DNA of 64,000 bases from Lactuca virosa (taxonomy: Eukaryota > Streptophyta > Magnoliopsida > Asterales > Asteraceae): contig CAKMRJ010005523.1 of assembly GCA_928212115.1 (NCBI GenBank), positions 140,388,988 to 140,452,987 of the forward strand, given 5' to 3'. The notes under the pieces are model-generated. The model was not told the origin of the DNA and did not search any database. It saw only the letters and a program-made list of their open reading frames with translations. Below, one piece after another: positions 11,143-22,339 of this stretch. Made by a program: the position numbers and the translations under genes. Numbering within the stretch: position 1 is the stretch's first letter; the number at the start of each line of letters is the position of its first letter.

Positions 11143-11980
11143 TTTATTAATAAATTTACGAGTTTGGGTATAACCTAAACCATATACAATCACAAATCTT
11201 TCTGACTAGACCTATGACTATAACAGATCCGAAATATCTTTTCCCATCAACTAGTTATCCGCTATTTTTGCTGCAATGCCTTAAATGAAAATTGTTTATT
11301 TTTTGTATCATGCTAGACATATAATATAAGTTATATTAAACATATACCTCGTATAGCACATTCCTTTTTGAAATTGTGTCACAAACTTTAATGTCTCGTT
11401 TTTGTTAGAAAATGATACCTAATATGTAGGTGTGAAAAGATCAATAAACAGAAATTCGAATATTACAAAGACTATCATCATGCTTATCGTTTCACGTCAT
11501 ATCAATATTAGTATGAACTACTTATTATATTTTTTTTATATAAACTTTGGGATCAAAAGTTTATATTTGTTATCATTATTACAAGATAGTGTTATTAATT
11601 CGCATCATAAGTTTTCATTATTGTATATTCCAGTTTATATGTATGGGTTTTTAGTATAAAATTATCACAATTGAAATTAATCATTCTATATATTTTCCAA
11701 GTTTAACTAAAATCCAAACTGATTAATCGTATAAATAGAGATATTTTTCATTTGTGAAACACATGTCGGAATCTGGAGTGTGGATATAGCTCAACCATAT
11801 ATTCCTTTACCTAGAAGATTCTTTTACTGTAGCATTCTCATTGTTTATTCATCAAACTTGTTGAAAGGACAACTTTGCCCCTTCCTAGTGTTCTTTCGTA
11901 TTACCCCCATGTGCTTACAAAATCATTTTCATCAAAATATACAAGAAAACATACTTCTTTTATGATATGATGGTTATTAT
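11143..11980. other. AT-rich spacer, nothing recognised
   Basis: Open frames at 11432-11659 and 11780-11965 are short, AT-driven and match no family I know. No start context or splice pattern supports a gene. Confidence 0.4.
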
Positions 11981-12241
11981 CAGTGGCGGATCTAGGACGG
12001 AAGTTAACCGGGGTCTATTATATAAAAAAAATGCAACGCTTTTAAATTTTAGTATATTCTTAGTTTTTTTCAGCAAAAAATTTATCAAAGATGGACTTTT
12101 CTTGTAAGAGTGAGTGCCATGGAAGGGGTTTCTTTGTAAAAGAAATTTTTTTGAAGGGTATATTTGGTAATAATGTGTTTGTAATCATCTTTCAGGTGGG
12201 GTGCTTGGACCCCTCTTATTACTAGCTGGCTCCGCCACCTG
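11981..12241. mobile_element. hAT-like MITE (261 bp) with TSD TTATTAT
   Basis: The left end is CAGTGGCGGATCTAG; the right end read inward is CAGGTGGCGGAGCCAG. The direct repeat TTATTAT flanks both ends (11974-11980, 12242-12248). Length, short terminal inverted repeats and a 7- to 8-bp duplication fit a non-autonomous hAT element. No transposase is present. Confidence 0.75.
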
Positions 12242-13111
12242 TTATTATAGATTTATTTTTAATTAAAATAATGTCAGTATTGAAGTTATTAGTTAATGTT
12301 TTGGGCTTAACATTAGAGCATTTATGAGGTTAAATTCTATAACAAAAGTTAGTAGTTTGATTACACCTAAAAAATATAGACGTGTAATTTAAACTTATAC
12401 CCAATATGATAATCAAATTCACTTCATGATGTATCAATGTGTTTAAATCCTTAGCTGTCTTTTTGGTGGATATTTTATTGTTGAGCATATTTAATATTTT
12501 GAACTACTTCTTACTATTCAACAAATTATTTCATCGTCTACATATAATACTATTCATCCATTCATTTATGTAATAATGTACTTGGAACATGAATATCATA
12601 AATTAGTATGACCAACATTGCATAATGTGTCTCACACAAATTATTCTTTGATTATTAAAAACTTAAATTGAATGGTTGCGTTTAGTACTCAAATCAATAT
12701 TTACGATAATATTATTTGGTGGCTTTAACCATTAGATCACTTAATTACGAAAATGCAAAACCGTTGAAAACCACATTGTCAAAATTCCAAGACTTTGTTT
12801 AATATACACATTAATCTCTTTGTTGTACAAAAATTTAGAATTATTAACAATTTATTCAGTATTGTTTCACGTTTTAGGTTGGGCAATTAGAGATATTTTA
12901 GACTATATACAAAATAAATGACACCGAATTTAAAGATGGATGAACTTGTTTAATGTTTTTATATTCAATGATCTAATCAAAAACTTTTTGCAAGTTTTGG
13001 TAGTTTCATTGTAATTATCCCTTGAAGATATGTCAAGCTTAAAGCATAAAGGCTAAAGTTGTATATTTCATAACTTAAGAAACTAAAAATTATAATATAT
13101 TATAATATATA
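12242..13111. other. AT-rich intergenic DNA, nothing recognised
   Basis: No convincing open frame, hairpin terminus or inverted repeat. Confidence 0.4.
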
Positions 13112-13429
13112 CTAGGTGTAAAACCCGTGTATTAAACGGGTTGATTAAAAAAAATATTAAATATCAAAAGTAAATAATAAGTATTTTTTAAAATAAAATA
13201 AGAAATAAGAAATGAAGAAAACGTATTAATTGCAAGTTTACTATCACATTTAATACTTTACATATAAAAATACAAGCATTATGTGGCATTTTAAATGTAA
13301 AATTTGAAAAAACCCAGAAATTTACACATTAATATTATTTATTTTTAAAAATATTATAAAATGACAAGTGTCAAAACTCATTAGAGATCGACATGTGACA
13401 AAATGAATCTTCATTTTATTATAATAGAT
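13112..13429 (-). mobile_element. Non-autonomous Helitron 4 (318 bp), upstream of the HHO gene
   Basis: On the minus strand it starts TCTATTATAATAAAATG after A. It ends with a hairpin (CCCGT / ACGGG arms around 13121-13140), GTTTTACAC and CTAG, followed by T. Both termini and the A/T site are present, so this is a complete-looking copy. It ends about 480 bp before the HHO start codon. Confidence 0.8.
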
Positions 13430-13808
13430 ACACCCGAATCTAAGTTGCTCAACTTTATGTGTATACTTAAATTTTCTTATTGAATATCAATTTGTTATTC
13501 TTTAGAATGAGTCAAAAGCAAGATAACATATGGACTAAACCTGTAAATTGGCGGAAGTCAAGGGACATGTATGTAATTTTCTCACAAAGATTATATACGC
13601 GACGGGCCGAGTGAGCGACAGATGTGCATACACATAAACACTGTCAAAATCCGGCCTTGTGAAAAAAAAACGAATCTGAGTTCTTCCATTTCTCCACCTC
13701 TCGATGATTAATCTAAACCACAACCCTCTAGATTCCTTTTGTTCCCTTTTTTAATCTTTCCCTACGAATTTTCACCATTTCCACACAGAATAATAGCTAC
13801 AGAACAAG

Positions 13809-13817
13809 TATATATAG
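13809..13817 (+). promoter_or_regulatory. Likely TATA box of the HHO gene
   Basis: TATATATAG lies about 95 bp before the start codon, leaving room for a short leader of some 60-70 nt. It is the best TATA match in the 300 bp upstream of the gene. Assignment is by position only. Confidence 0.5.
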
Positions 13818-13911
13818 ATCACCACTCTCCTCTGCTTTTATCTGGGTTTCATTCTTGATCATCAAAATCATAAACAACAGCAAATCAAATCGGAAAAGGA
13901 AAAAAGTTTTG

Positions 13912-15937
13912 ATGGAAATATTGAATCCGGCCCCCGAGTTAAGCTTGGATTTCAAACCCACTTTTATCCCTAAGACAATCAGTCAATTTTTGGGAGAAGT
14001 GGCTAGAATCGGCAGCGTATGTGAGAAGATATTGAAAGTTGATGATTTTGTTAGCAGATTAGAGACGGAGATTAGGAAAATCGACGCGTTTAAACGCGAA
14101 CTTCCTCTCTGTATGCTTCTTATGAATGATGGTTCGTTCCTCTGTTTTCTTTCTATATAGCTCTGTTTTTACTTCTCTCAATAATTTGGTAGATGTATGT
14201 TTACTCTTTTTGTTGATTCAATCGCATTTGGAGTTGGGTTTTTGATTTTATTCACATTTTCAGATGGGTTTTCTAATTATGTGTAGAACTAAAACAATGA
14301 AGATGTGTTAACTGTTTGATGAATTGCTTGAATGCTAGATGATTTCATTTGTTTGCTACTCGTTAACGATAGTGTAATCCATTGTTCTTTTCAGCAATTG
14401 TTACTTTAAAAGAGGAATTGACTTTGTTCAAGAAATCAGCAAACCCACCAACACTTGAAGAATTTATACCACTTAACAATACCTGTGATGAAGATCCAAA
14501 ACCTGAAACCGACAATGGTGACAAGAAGAATTGGTTGAGCTCTACACTGCTCTGGAACACAAATGATAACAATCCAGACACAAAGCAAAACAATATTCCA
14601 AAACAAAATCCAGTCCAACAAGTAATCCAAAAGGTAAAAATTGAAAATAGTGATGATACATTTTTGATTAAATCTATAGAATATGAACTATTCACTTATG
14701 ATTTTATATTTCAATTTGCTTATAGCGAGTTGATGAAGAACAAGATGGAATAACTGAAAGTCCATATAATGGGAATTCTAGGAGAGAGTTCATCCCATTT
14801 AAGGGATACTTTACAAGGAATGAAGATAAGGAGGAATTACCAATTCCTGGGCTTTCCCTTATTACCCCTGGAATCAAGAATCCAATGAGGGGAAATGGTT
14901 TTGTAACAAAAACTAATGCTATTCAATCAAATGTAAAGATTGGTACCTCTCAACCTCAGCCACCACAACAACAAACATCTAGGAAACAAAGAAGATGTTG
15001 GTCCACTGAGTTGCATAGACGCTTTTTAAATGCTCTTCAACTACTTGGAGGCTCAAAAGGTTAGTTCTTGAAAAGTAAATCTTTTTTGTTTTTCATGCTA
15101 AAATGTTAGATTTTAACTAAAATGGTAAAATGAATTTTGGATCATAGTTACAACTTGTGAATTGGTATTTGGTTGTTTAAAGATTGGATTATATCTTGCT
15201 TTATAGGATCAATCTTTGTTGCATACATAATTGTTAATCATTGTTGGCTCATGAAAACCATAAAATTTACATTTAAACTTTTTAATTGCAATTACCAAAA
15301 GTACTGTTACTGTCAGCCAGCTAACAGACTGTTGGGTTGTAACTTGTAATACTTTTGTAGAACATTTAACTTTTGAACACTATGCACAATTCAGTCAATA
15401 TCTTTTAAGATATTTGATCATCATAAGAGAAAATAAATATGATTAATCAAGATAATAATTAATTAATATTTGTTCTGATTTTCCTGCAGTTGCTACCCCC
15501 AAGCAAATTCGTGAACTTATGCGAGTGGATGGTCTCACCAATGATGAAGTCAAGAGTCATTTGCAAGTGAGTTATTTATCTAATTTCTATAATTCTATAA
15601 ACTTTCTGCAATTATATAAATTTTTTTACGAAATGCTAAATGGGTTTTTTTGTTTTATTATCAATTTTAGAAATATCGGCTTCATACACGAAGACTTCCA
15701 TCCTCAAATTTATCTGCTGTTCCTTTGTGGACACAAGATCAGTATGTTGAATCATCAAAGTACAAAGATTGTCATCAATCAGGTTCTCCTGATGGACCCC
15801 TGAACTGCACCACCGCCGGAACTTCCACCACTGGCGGCACCTCCGCCGGTGACAGCATGGATGATGTTGAAGATGAGAAATCTGAGAATAATTGCTGGAA
15901 AAGTCATCTTCATATCTCTGGAAAAGATAGTGTATAA
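13912..15937 (+). CDS. HHO: HHO/NIGT1-family GARP (MYB-like) transcription factor, five exons
   Basis: A nuclear DNA-binding regulator. Exons are 13912-14131, 14395-14633, 14726-15059, 15490-15566 and 15671-15937. All four introns are GT..AG, and joining them gives an uninterrupted 378-residue frame. Residues about 10-75 are the family's N-terminal domain (LDFKPTFIPKTI, then RLETEIRKIDAFKRELPLCM). Residues about 239-301 are the MYB/GARP domain (KQRRCWSTELHRRF; VATPKQIRELM; SHLQKYR across the exon 4/5 junction). The tail is acidic and Ser/Thr/Gly-rich. Family members (HRS1/HHO/NIGT1) are mostly repressors in nitrate and phosphate responses; HHO5/HHO6-type members have roles in development. Domain layout and length suggest the HHO5/6 branch, but this is inference. 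The first ATG is at 13912; upstream in-frame codons lack ATG. The ELSLDF start resembles an EAR-like repression motif, unproven. The gene looks functional. Confidence 0.93.
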
Positions 15938-16440
15938 TTTTTTACATATCTTTATAGATAAATAGTATATCGCGGCGATTAATTAATGTTAAAAGAGCTT
16001 ATAAAAGTTTAAAAAGACAAAAAAAAAAAAATTATACAGAGAGTGAAATTTTGCAGGTTAGGTTTTTTTTTTTTTTTTTTTTTTTTACTGTTTTCTTGAT
16101 TTTGGTTGATGCCACTTTCTTGGATTCTTGGCTTCATATGAGATACCATTTGTATTTTGAGATAAAGAAACATGATGATTCAACAATGCCATGTTTGAGC
16201 ATATTATTCCCATGTGAAATTTTGAATCTTTTGGGTCCCACAAAAGGGTATTTTGGTAATTTAACGATGGGAATGTGTGTGTGGTGCAATTATAACATCG
16301 GTGTGTGTAGTTGGTATTAGTAACATGCAGAAATTCTGCAAGAGTGAGTATGGAGCAAGAGGCCATTGGCTTTTGAGAAATGTGAAAAGCATCTCTTGAG
16401 GCCTCTTTGTAATTAGGAAAGGCCATCTTTCATTTCACAT
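15938..16440 (+). other. Downstream/3' UTR region of the HHO gene with a poly-T run
   Basis: It starts at the HHO stop codon and includes a run of about 26 T at 16061-16086. No single canonical polyadenylation signal stands out. Frames on both strands (16051-16320, 16085-16426) have no family features. Confidence 0.4.
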
Positions 16441-17154
16441 TTTGCTATTATTTCTATTTTTATTTTATTTTGGTCAAAGATATATAAATCTAAAAAAAGA
16501 TATACTAAATTAATGTGGAACACATGATGCTTTTTTAATTATATAAGTAAAAATGTCATGTTTTTAATAATGGTAAAATATGTTTTTTTAGATAAGTTTG
16601 AAGTTGTATTGCATAAAGATGTATATCAGTATATATGCTATTTTATTTACACTCCAAAATGAAATGGTCCAAGAAAGATATGATTTTATTTAGTCAATAC
16701 ATGTCATACTTTTGGATTGTCGAATCAAATAACCATCATTATTGAAGGGCTAAATAGTCAAATGCCTTTTTTTGATCATAAAAGTAGGACTTCACGTTTG
16801 TTTCAAGATTGAAAAGGAAACAAGTATAGAACAAAGACTATCTTCACAAACTACTTTTTTATATTTATATTTATTCTATGAACAAATTTAAAAATTCTAT
16901 AAAAATGTTTAAAGTTATAGAATGTAAATATTACGTGGGGATATAAATATGTATTTTACATTTTTCTATATAATATATAACGAGATGGATATATATAGTG
17001 TAACCGTTTCAAAGAAAAACAAAATAACTTATTATCATATTAGTTTCTTTTTAATAATTCCAATTATATGCAAACCACCCAAATTAATGTCCTTTTTAGA
17101 GATACCTTTTAAGTACCATTCAAAAAAATGTTTGGCTCTGAATATTTCGGACGT
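16441..17154. other. AT-rich intergenic DNA, nothing recognised
   Basis: No gene, RNA or terminal repeat seen. Confidence 0.4.
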
Positions 17155-17350
17155 GATCGGCAAAACTAGCTGGTAGCGGGTAGCTGCTAGCGTTTTGTTA
17201 AAACTAAGTAAGATAACTTTTATATTTGGAGCGTTTTGTTTAAACTAAACGCTAAAAACTTTTAGTGTCAAACGAGTTTTTTTTGTTCAAAACGAATCAT
17301 TTTGTCAAACGCTAGAAACAAAAGCTCCTGAACACTCTGTGCCAAAGACA
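17155..17350. mobile_element. Possible hAT-like MITE built of AGCGTTTT motifs
   Basis: The segment contains repeated AGCGTTTTGTT and AAACGCTA motifs in both orientations. Its ends are roughly complementary (GGCAAAACTAGC on the left; GGCACAGAG read inward from the right). I could not define a clean target duplication. Confidence 0.35.
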
Positions 17351-17378
17351 CATTTCGTTTAAATGAGGGCTTTTTTTG

Positions 17379-17380
<2 letters not shown>

Positions 17381-17449
<69 letters not shown>
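17381..17449. repeat. (TA)n followed by (GA)n microsatellite
   Basis: TA units to about 17427, then GA units to 17449, directly bordering the TIR element that starts here. Confidence 0.95.
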
Positions 17450-18400
17450 AAATTACACGAATCGTCCATCGTACAATTGTCCAAAGGCATGTTTAGTCTT
17501 TATTTTTAAAAATTAATTCGGACGGTCCCTCGTTTATCTAACACTTTCATATTTCATCCCTCCGGACATAAAAAGACCGTTTTGCCCTTATTTATTTATT
17601 TTTTGTTTTATTTAATAGTTATTAATTATTAATCCATTAAAAATGTTGTTTATTAAATGTTGTTTTATTTATTTGTTAGTAATTAAATGTTTTATTTGTA
17701 TATCCCAGATCCGCTCTGTCATTATAAGTTCGATCTTCAAACATATCTACCAAATCGTCGGAGGAAGATGATGTTGCCGAAAGAAGAGGACCTTACCAAC
17801 GGGTTTATAGAAAAAACCTAGAAAATCGGAGGGGTTTCTTAAAGCTCATCGGAGAAGATAAAGGATTTATAGATCTGAGACGATGAGGGAGATCTGAAGG
17901 AGGTACCTCATCATCGATGCCACCCTCTACTACAACCTCACCGTCAAATGACATTTAGAAACCCTAATTGTCGATCGGTAGTCCTCGGTGTTACAACTAC
18001 TGGTAATCGGTATTACTAATCGAGAAAGAAAATAGAAGAGAAACTGAAAACAAATAACTTGTATGTGTTCAGGTGCGATACCGAAAGTGAAAGCAAGAGA
18101 GTCGGAGAGACCATCATTGTCGGGACTATAGTAGAAGCTTGGAGATCTACACTTCGGAAACCATCTACATCAAAGGAAACCCTAGTTGTTGTTGGAAATC
18201 GACAGTATCTTGCTATCTTGTTGGGATCGATAATATATTGACGCAAGCCATCTAAAAGAAGGGAGAAACAGATTTAGTAGTGGATGTGAAGAAAACACAT
18301 ATGATTAAGAGGGAGGTGGTGGTTGCCAATGGTGGTGGTCCGACTGTGGTGGTTTGATGGCCGGATTTTTGCTTCAAGGGGGAGGTCGTTTGAGGAAGAC

Positions 18401-18432
18401 GAATAGAGAGAGAGAGAGGGAGAGAGATAGAA

Positions 18433-18466
<34 letters not shown>
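18401..18466. repeat. (GA)n-rich microsatellite
   Basis: Imperfect GA repeats inside the TIR element. Confidence 0.9.
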
Positions 18467-19017
18467 TATTTTCTAGATAAATTGATTGGGATGGGTAGGG
18501 TAGGGTTGATAGGTTTAACTGTTTAAAAGTTATTACTAAATATGAAATAATGGGTTTTAATTTATTTTTCTTTTTTTATAAATACAAAATAAATTACTAA
18601 GGGCAATATAGTCATTTTATGTCGATCGAAAGATGAAGTATGCAATTTTAAACTAATGAGGGATAAAACGTGCAAATTTAAAACAAATTATGCACGGTCC
18701 GAGTTAATTTTTGAAAATTGAGACTAAACGTGCATTTTGGCACTTGCATGTACCATCCATAAAATTTCATAAAAATTTAAACTTTTCCAAACCAACCAAA
18801 AAACATAATTGCTTACATTGTAGTTTTCAAAACATGTTTAACATTAGATTTTTTTCCCAAAATCACAAAACATAACATGAGGAGGTGCAAGATCAAGCCT
18901 TTGCCTTCCCACAATCATCTGATGTACCTGAAACATAACCCAAAACTGTAAGCCCAAAGCTTAGTGAGTTCCCCCAAAGTACCAACACAATAAATAACAC
19001 ATATACAATAACAACAT

Positions 19018-19230
19018 ACTATGGGTATAATCAACCATCGGGTTGGAATACCCCAGGCCCCTCAACCATCGGGTTGGAATGCCAACATACTATGGGTCCA
19101 ATCAACCATCAGGTTGGAATACCCCAGGCCCCTCAACCATCAGGTTGGAATGCCAACATACTATGGGTCCAATCATCCTCGGGATGGAATACCCTAGGCC
19201 CTTAACCATCGGGTTGGAATGCCCCGGCAT
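19018..19230. repeat. 71-bp LTR minisatellite, three units
   Basis: Units start at 19018, 19089 and 19160, each with CATCGGGTTGGAAT-type sub-repeats. The frame at 19043-19342 simply reads through it. Confidence 0.9.
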
Positions 19231-19532
19231 GTTGGCTTACGCACAAAGCAGTGAAGCCTCAGCCACCGACCAAGCATGTGTACATATAACATATAATCAT
19301 ATAACAGTCTACAACCAGTCAAACAGATCTACAGATCACTAAGCATAACAACATCCTATCTACCAGAATATTGATCTAACAAATCATAACAGTACAATAG
19401 CATGCATAACAGGATATCAATCCAGTGGGCCGACATTGGTGCATTCGACCCGCAAGTACAGTGAGGACAACTCACCTCACAGCTGAACAGAACTGATTAG
19501 GCCCGACTCCGAATCTCAGCTCTCAACCCAAA

Positions 19533-21656
19533 TGTAACGCTTGGTTCCTAGTATGCATTTTAACCTTATTATTTATTTCTTTTGGAAGGGCTACTCGACG
19601 AGTTGGTGGCCCTAACTCGTCGAGTAGAAGGCAGAATAGGCGTGGGTTTTAAGTGAGCTACTCGACGAGTCAAAGTCCTGACTCGACGAGTAGGACAGGC
19701 TGGATGAAACCCTAATCTTTAGGGTTTCCACCCTATTTAAGCATCATATATGGCCTCCATCCCAACCTCCATCACCTCCAAACCCTAATCTTGAAACCCT
19801 AATCAACCTTGAGTGATCTTGAGCTATTTCTTTCCATTTTTGTGATTAAAGCTAGAAGAAGGAAGCAAAGGCTTGGAGTTGCAGAAGGAAGGTCAAAGAT
19901 CCAGAGCTAAGGACTCATTTCTGTCTTCATAGAGGTATAAAGCTTATACCTTGGTTGTTATTCACTTAGATCTCCTTCTTAGCTTGTATGTTGACATTTT
20001 TGGGCCATTTCCAAGGTCATTCCGAGATTTGAACTCTTGGGGGATGAAAGGACTTCAGATCTGGGCACTCTTGAGCTTTAGAAGCTCAAAGTTGCCACCT
20101 TTATTCAGCCATGGCCCCATTCTATGACTTAGACCTTCATTTTGGCTTGGATTGGGTGTTTTAGCTTCATAACACCATGCATGCACGTAAAGTTAGCAAC
20201 TTTATGTGTAATGCTAGTCTAAGGAGTCTAGATCTATGAGTTAGAAGCATTGGAATGGATTAAAATCGACTAAATGGATATGTCACATGGAGGACTCGAC
20301 AAGTTGTTCTTGGACTCGGGGAGTCGGGTCGTGAACCCTAACTCCTTTTCTGGTTGTGAGTGAAACTATTGAGTTTAGGAGATGACTCAGTGAGTTGGAC
20401 AAGATTAGGACTCGGAAGCTGAAGAACTCAATGAGTCCAAGAAGGGACTCGACGAGTTAGAGTCGATATGTCCCGATGTTATAACAGGAGGAACCTGACG
20501 AGTCTGGGAAGGGACTCAACGAGTTGACTTAGTTGACCACGGGTCTGAGTTGTTCATGAACTCGCCGAGTTGGGAGATGACTCGACGAGTTGGGGTTGAT
20601 TGGAAGTTGACCTTGACTTTGACTTTGACCAAAATGTTGACTTTAACCAGGGGTAAAATGGTCATTTTACCCTGAGAAGGATTATCATATTGTGACTAAG
20701 CATTATTGTGATATTGATAGCCGGGGAGTCGTTGGAGCAGCTATCAGATATTCCTCACCGCAAGTTTTTGCAGACAGCTTTGCGAGGTGAGTTTTCTCCA
20801 GTAGGAACGGGTCTAAGGCACTAAGGCCGACCCGTTTAGATAGCAGTAGTTCCGGACCATGGTCCGATGCCGGGCGGGGCCCGAAGTAGGTTTATATGAT
20901 TTCCGGATTCCGATCCGATGCCGGGGCGGTCCCGAGGAATGCTTGTATGCTTGTATGCTTGATGTCTTTGTGATTCTTGCATGTGTTTGTTATGTGTTAT
21001 GTGTTCCGGGCTTAGGTCCGATGTTGGGGCAAGTCCGAGGAATGTCTAGTTAATATGTTATGATAGTATGTTCCGGACTCCGGTATGATGCGGGGGCGGT
21101 TCCCGAGTAATGATTAGTATGTTTCCGGATCTAGGTCCGATACCGGACGGGGACCGAGGAATGTTTTCATGCTAGGGTTATGTGCTTATGTTATATGTTG
21201 TTGATATGCATATGTATGCCGAGAACTGCTCGATACTGGGCGGGGCCCGATGCCGAATAGGGTTCGATGTCGGGCGGGGCCCGATGCTGGGAAAGCCGAT
21301 GCCGAGCTTGACTCGATGTAGCAGGGGCGGGGCCCAAGATATGTTATGTGATATTAGTATGGTATGTGGTAGTTGGGGAGACTCACTAAGCTTCGTGCTT
21401 ATAGTTTTTAGTTTTGGTTTCAGGTACTTCCACTAGCAAGGGGAATGGCTCGGGATGATCGCATGGTACACACCACCGTTTCAGCCTGGGATGTTTAGAC
21501 TCTGATATTTTTCTCATATGATTTTGATACAGTATTTGACACGATGTTCTGAGATACATGATTTATTTTTTTCTTTATGATGACGGATGGCATATGGTTT
21601 TATTATAAATGATTTTAAAAAGAATTTTTTTTGGTCTGTATTTTTGGGATGTTTCA
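19533..21656 (+). mobile_element. Solo gypsy-type LTR (2,124 bp), TSD CCAAA
   Basis: It starts TGTAACGCTTGG and ends GGGATGTTTCA, with CCAAA on both sides (19528-19532, 21657-21661). Two ACTCG-type dyad pairs lie 60-160 bp in (centres 19598/19620 and 19665/19686), before a CCCTATTTAAGC TATA box near 19730. Further dyads lie at 20294-20590, followed by a TTGAC array (20605-20652), a G+C-rich minisatellite (about 20840-21320) and ACTCACTAAGC (about 21380). No PBS, polypurine tract or internal region is attached, so it is a recombination-derived solo LTR. Confidence 0.9.
20840..21320 (+). repeat. Degenerate G+C-rich LTR minisatellite
   Basis: Many variants of GGTCCGATGCCGGGCGG...CCGAGGAATG with irregular spacing. 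Frames at 20859-21053 and 21182-21436 are read-throughs. Confidence 0.7.
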
Positions 21657-22339
21657 CCAAATGCCTACAACCACCAAGTGACCAATTCCATCAAAATCCC
21701 AAAAATACCCAAAATACCCTCAAAAGTCCAAAACTTGGTCAAACATGGTCAAACTCAAAGTAAACTGGTAAAAGTCCATAAACCCATCCGAGTCAACCCA
21801 ACCGAGTTAACTCAAAAATGGCTGATCCATGCGAGTACGCAGGTCGTACTCCGGAGGTACGCGCAGCGTACAAAAGACTTCACAGAAACCACTATTGGGG
21901 TGGCTGACCGGGTACGCGGGACGTACACCAGTCTACGTGGGGCGTACCCTCATATATCCAATTCCTTGATTAAGTGCTTAATGGCTTTAGCACTTGAGCT
22001 CATACTTCAGATCCAAGGCCCAGAGGCATACTAGGGTCATAAAGTTCCCAACTTTATGACTTTCCACATCCAAAATGTTTTTAATGCAAGGTATTAATCC
22101 ATTAAGACCTTCTATAATAAGCATGTATCCAAACTAGCTTAATGGACCTCATTTTTATGGCTTAGAATCCTTCCCAGGGTCTAAAAGGACAACCCAAAAC
22201 GTCCAAAACCAATCGTGCATAAAAAATGGGACTTTCGAGACAAAAAGTACATCATAAAGCTACCAAAAATGAGATCCAAGCAAACAAAGCATCAAGATGG
22301 AAACTTTTTACCTTCTGGAGTTTCCCAAGAAGGTGATGA

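Noticed and set aside
13855..13911. Upstream extension of the HHO protein
   Set aside because: The frame is open to 13855 but begins with TTG; the first ATG in frame is 13912, directly before the conserved family start.
14363..14695. Antisense frames across HHO exon 2
   Set aside because: Overlap a well-supported exon with correct splice sites and show no family features.
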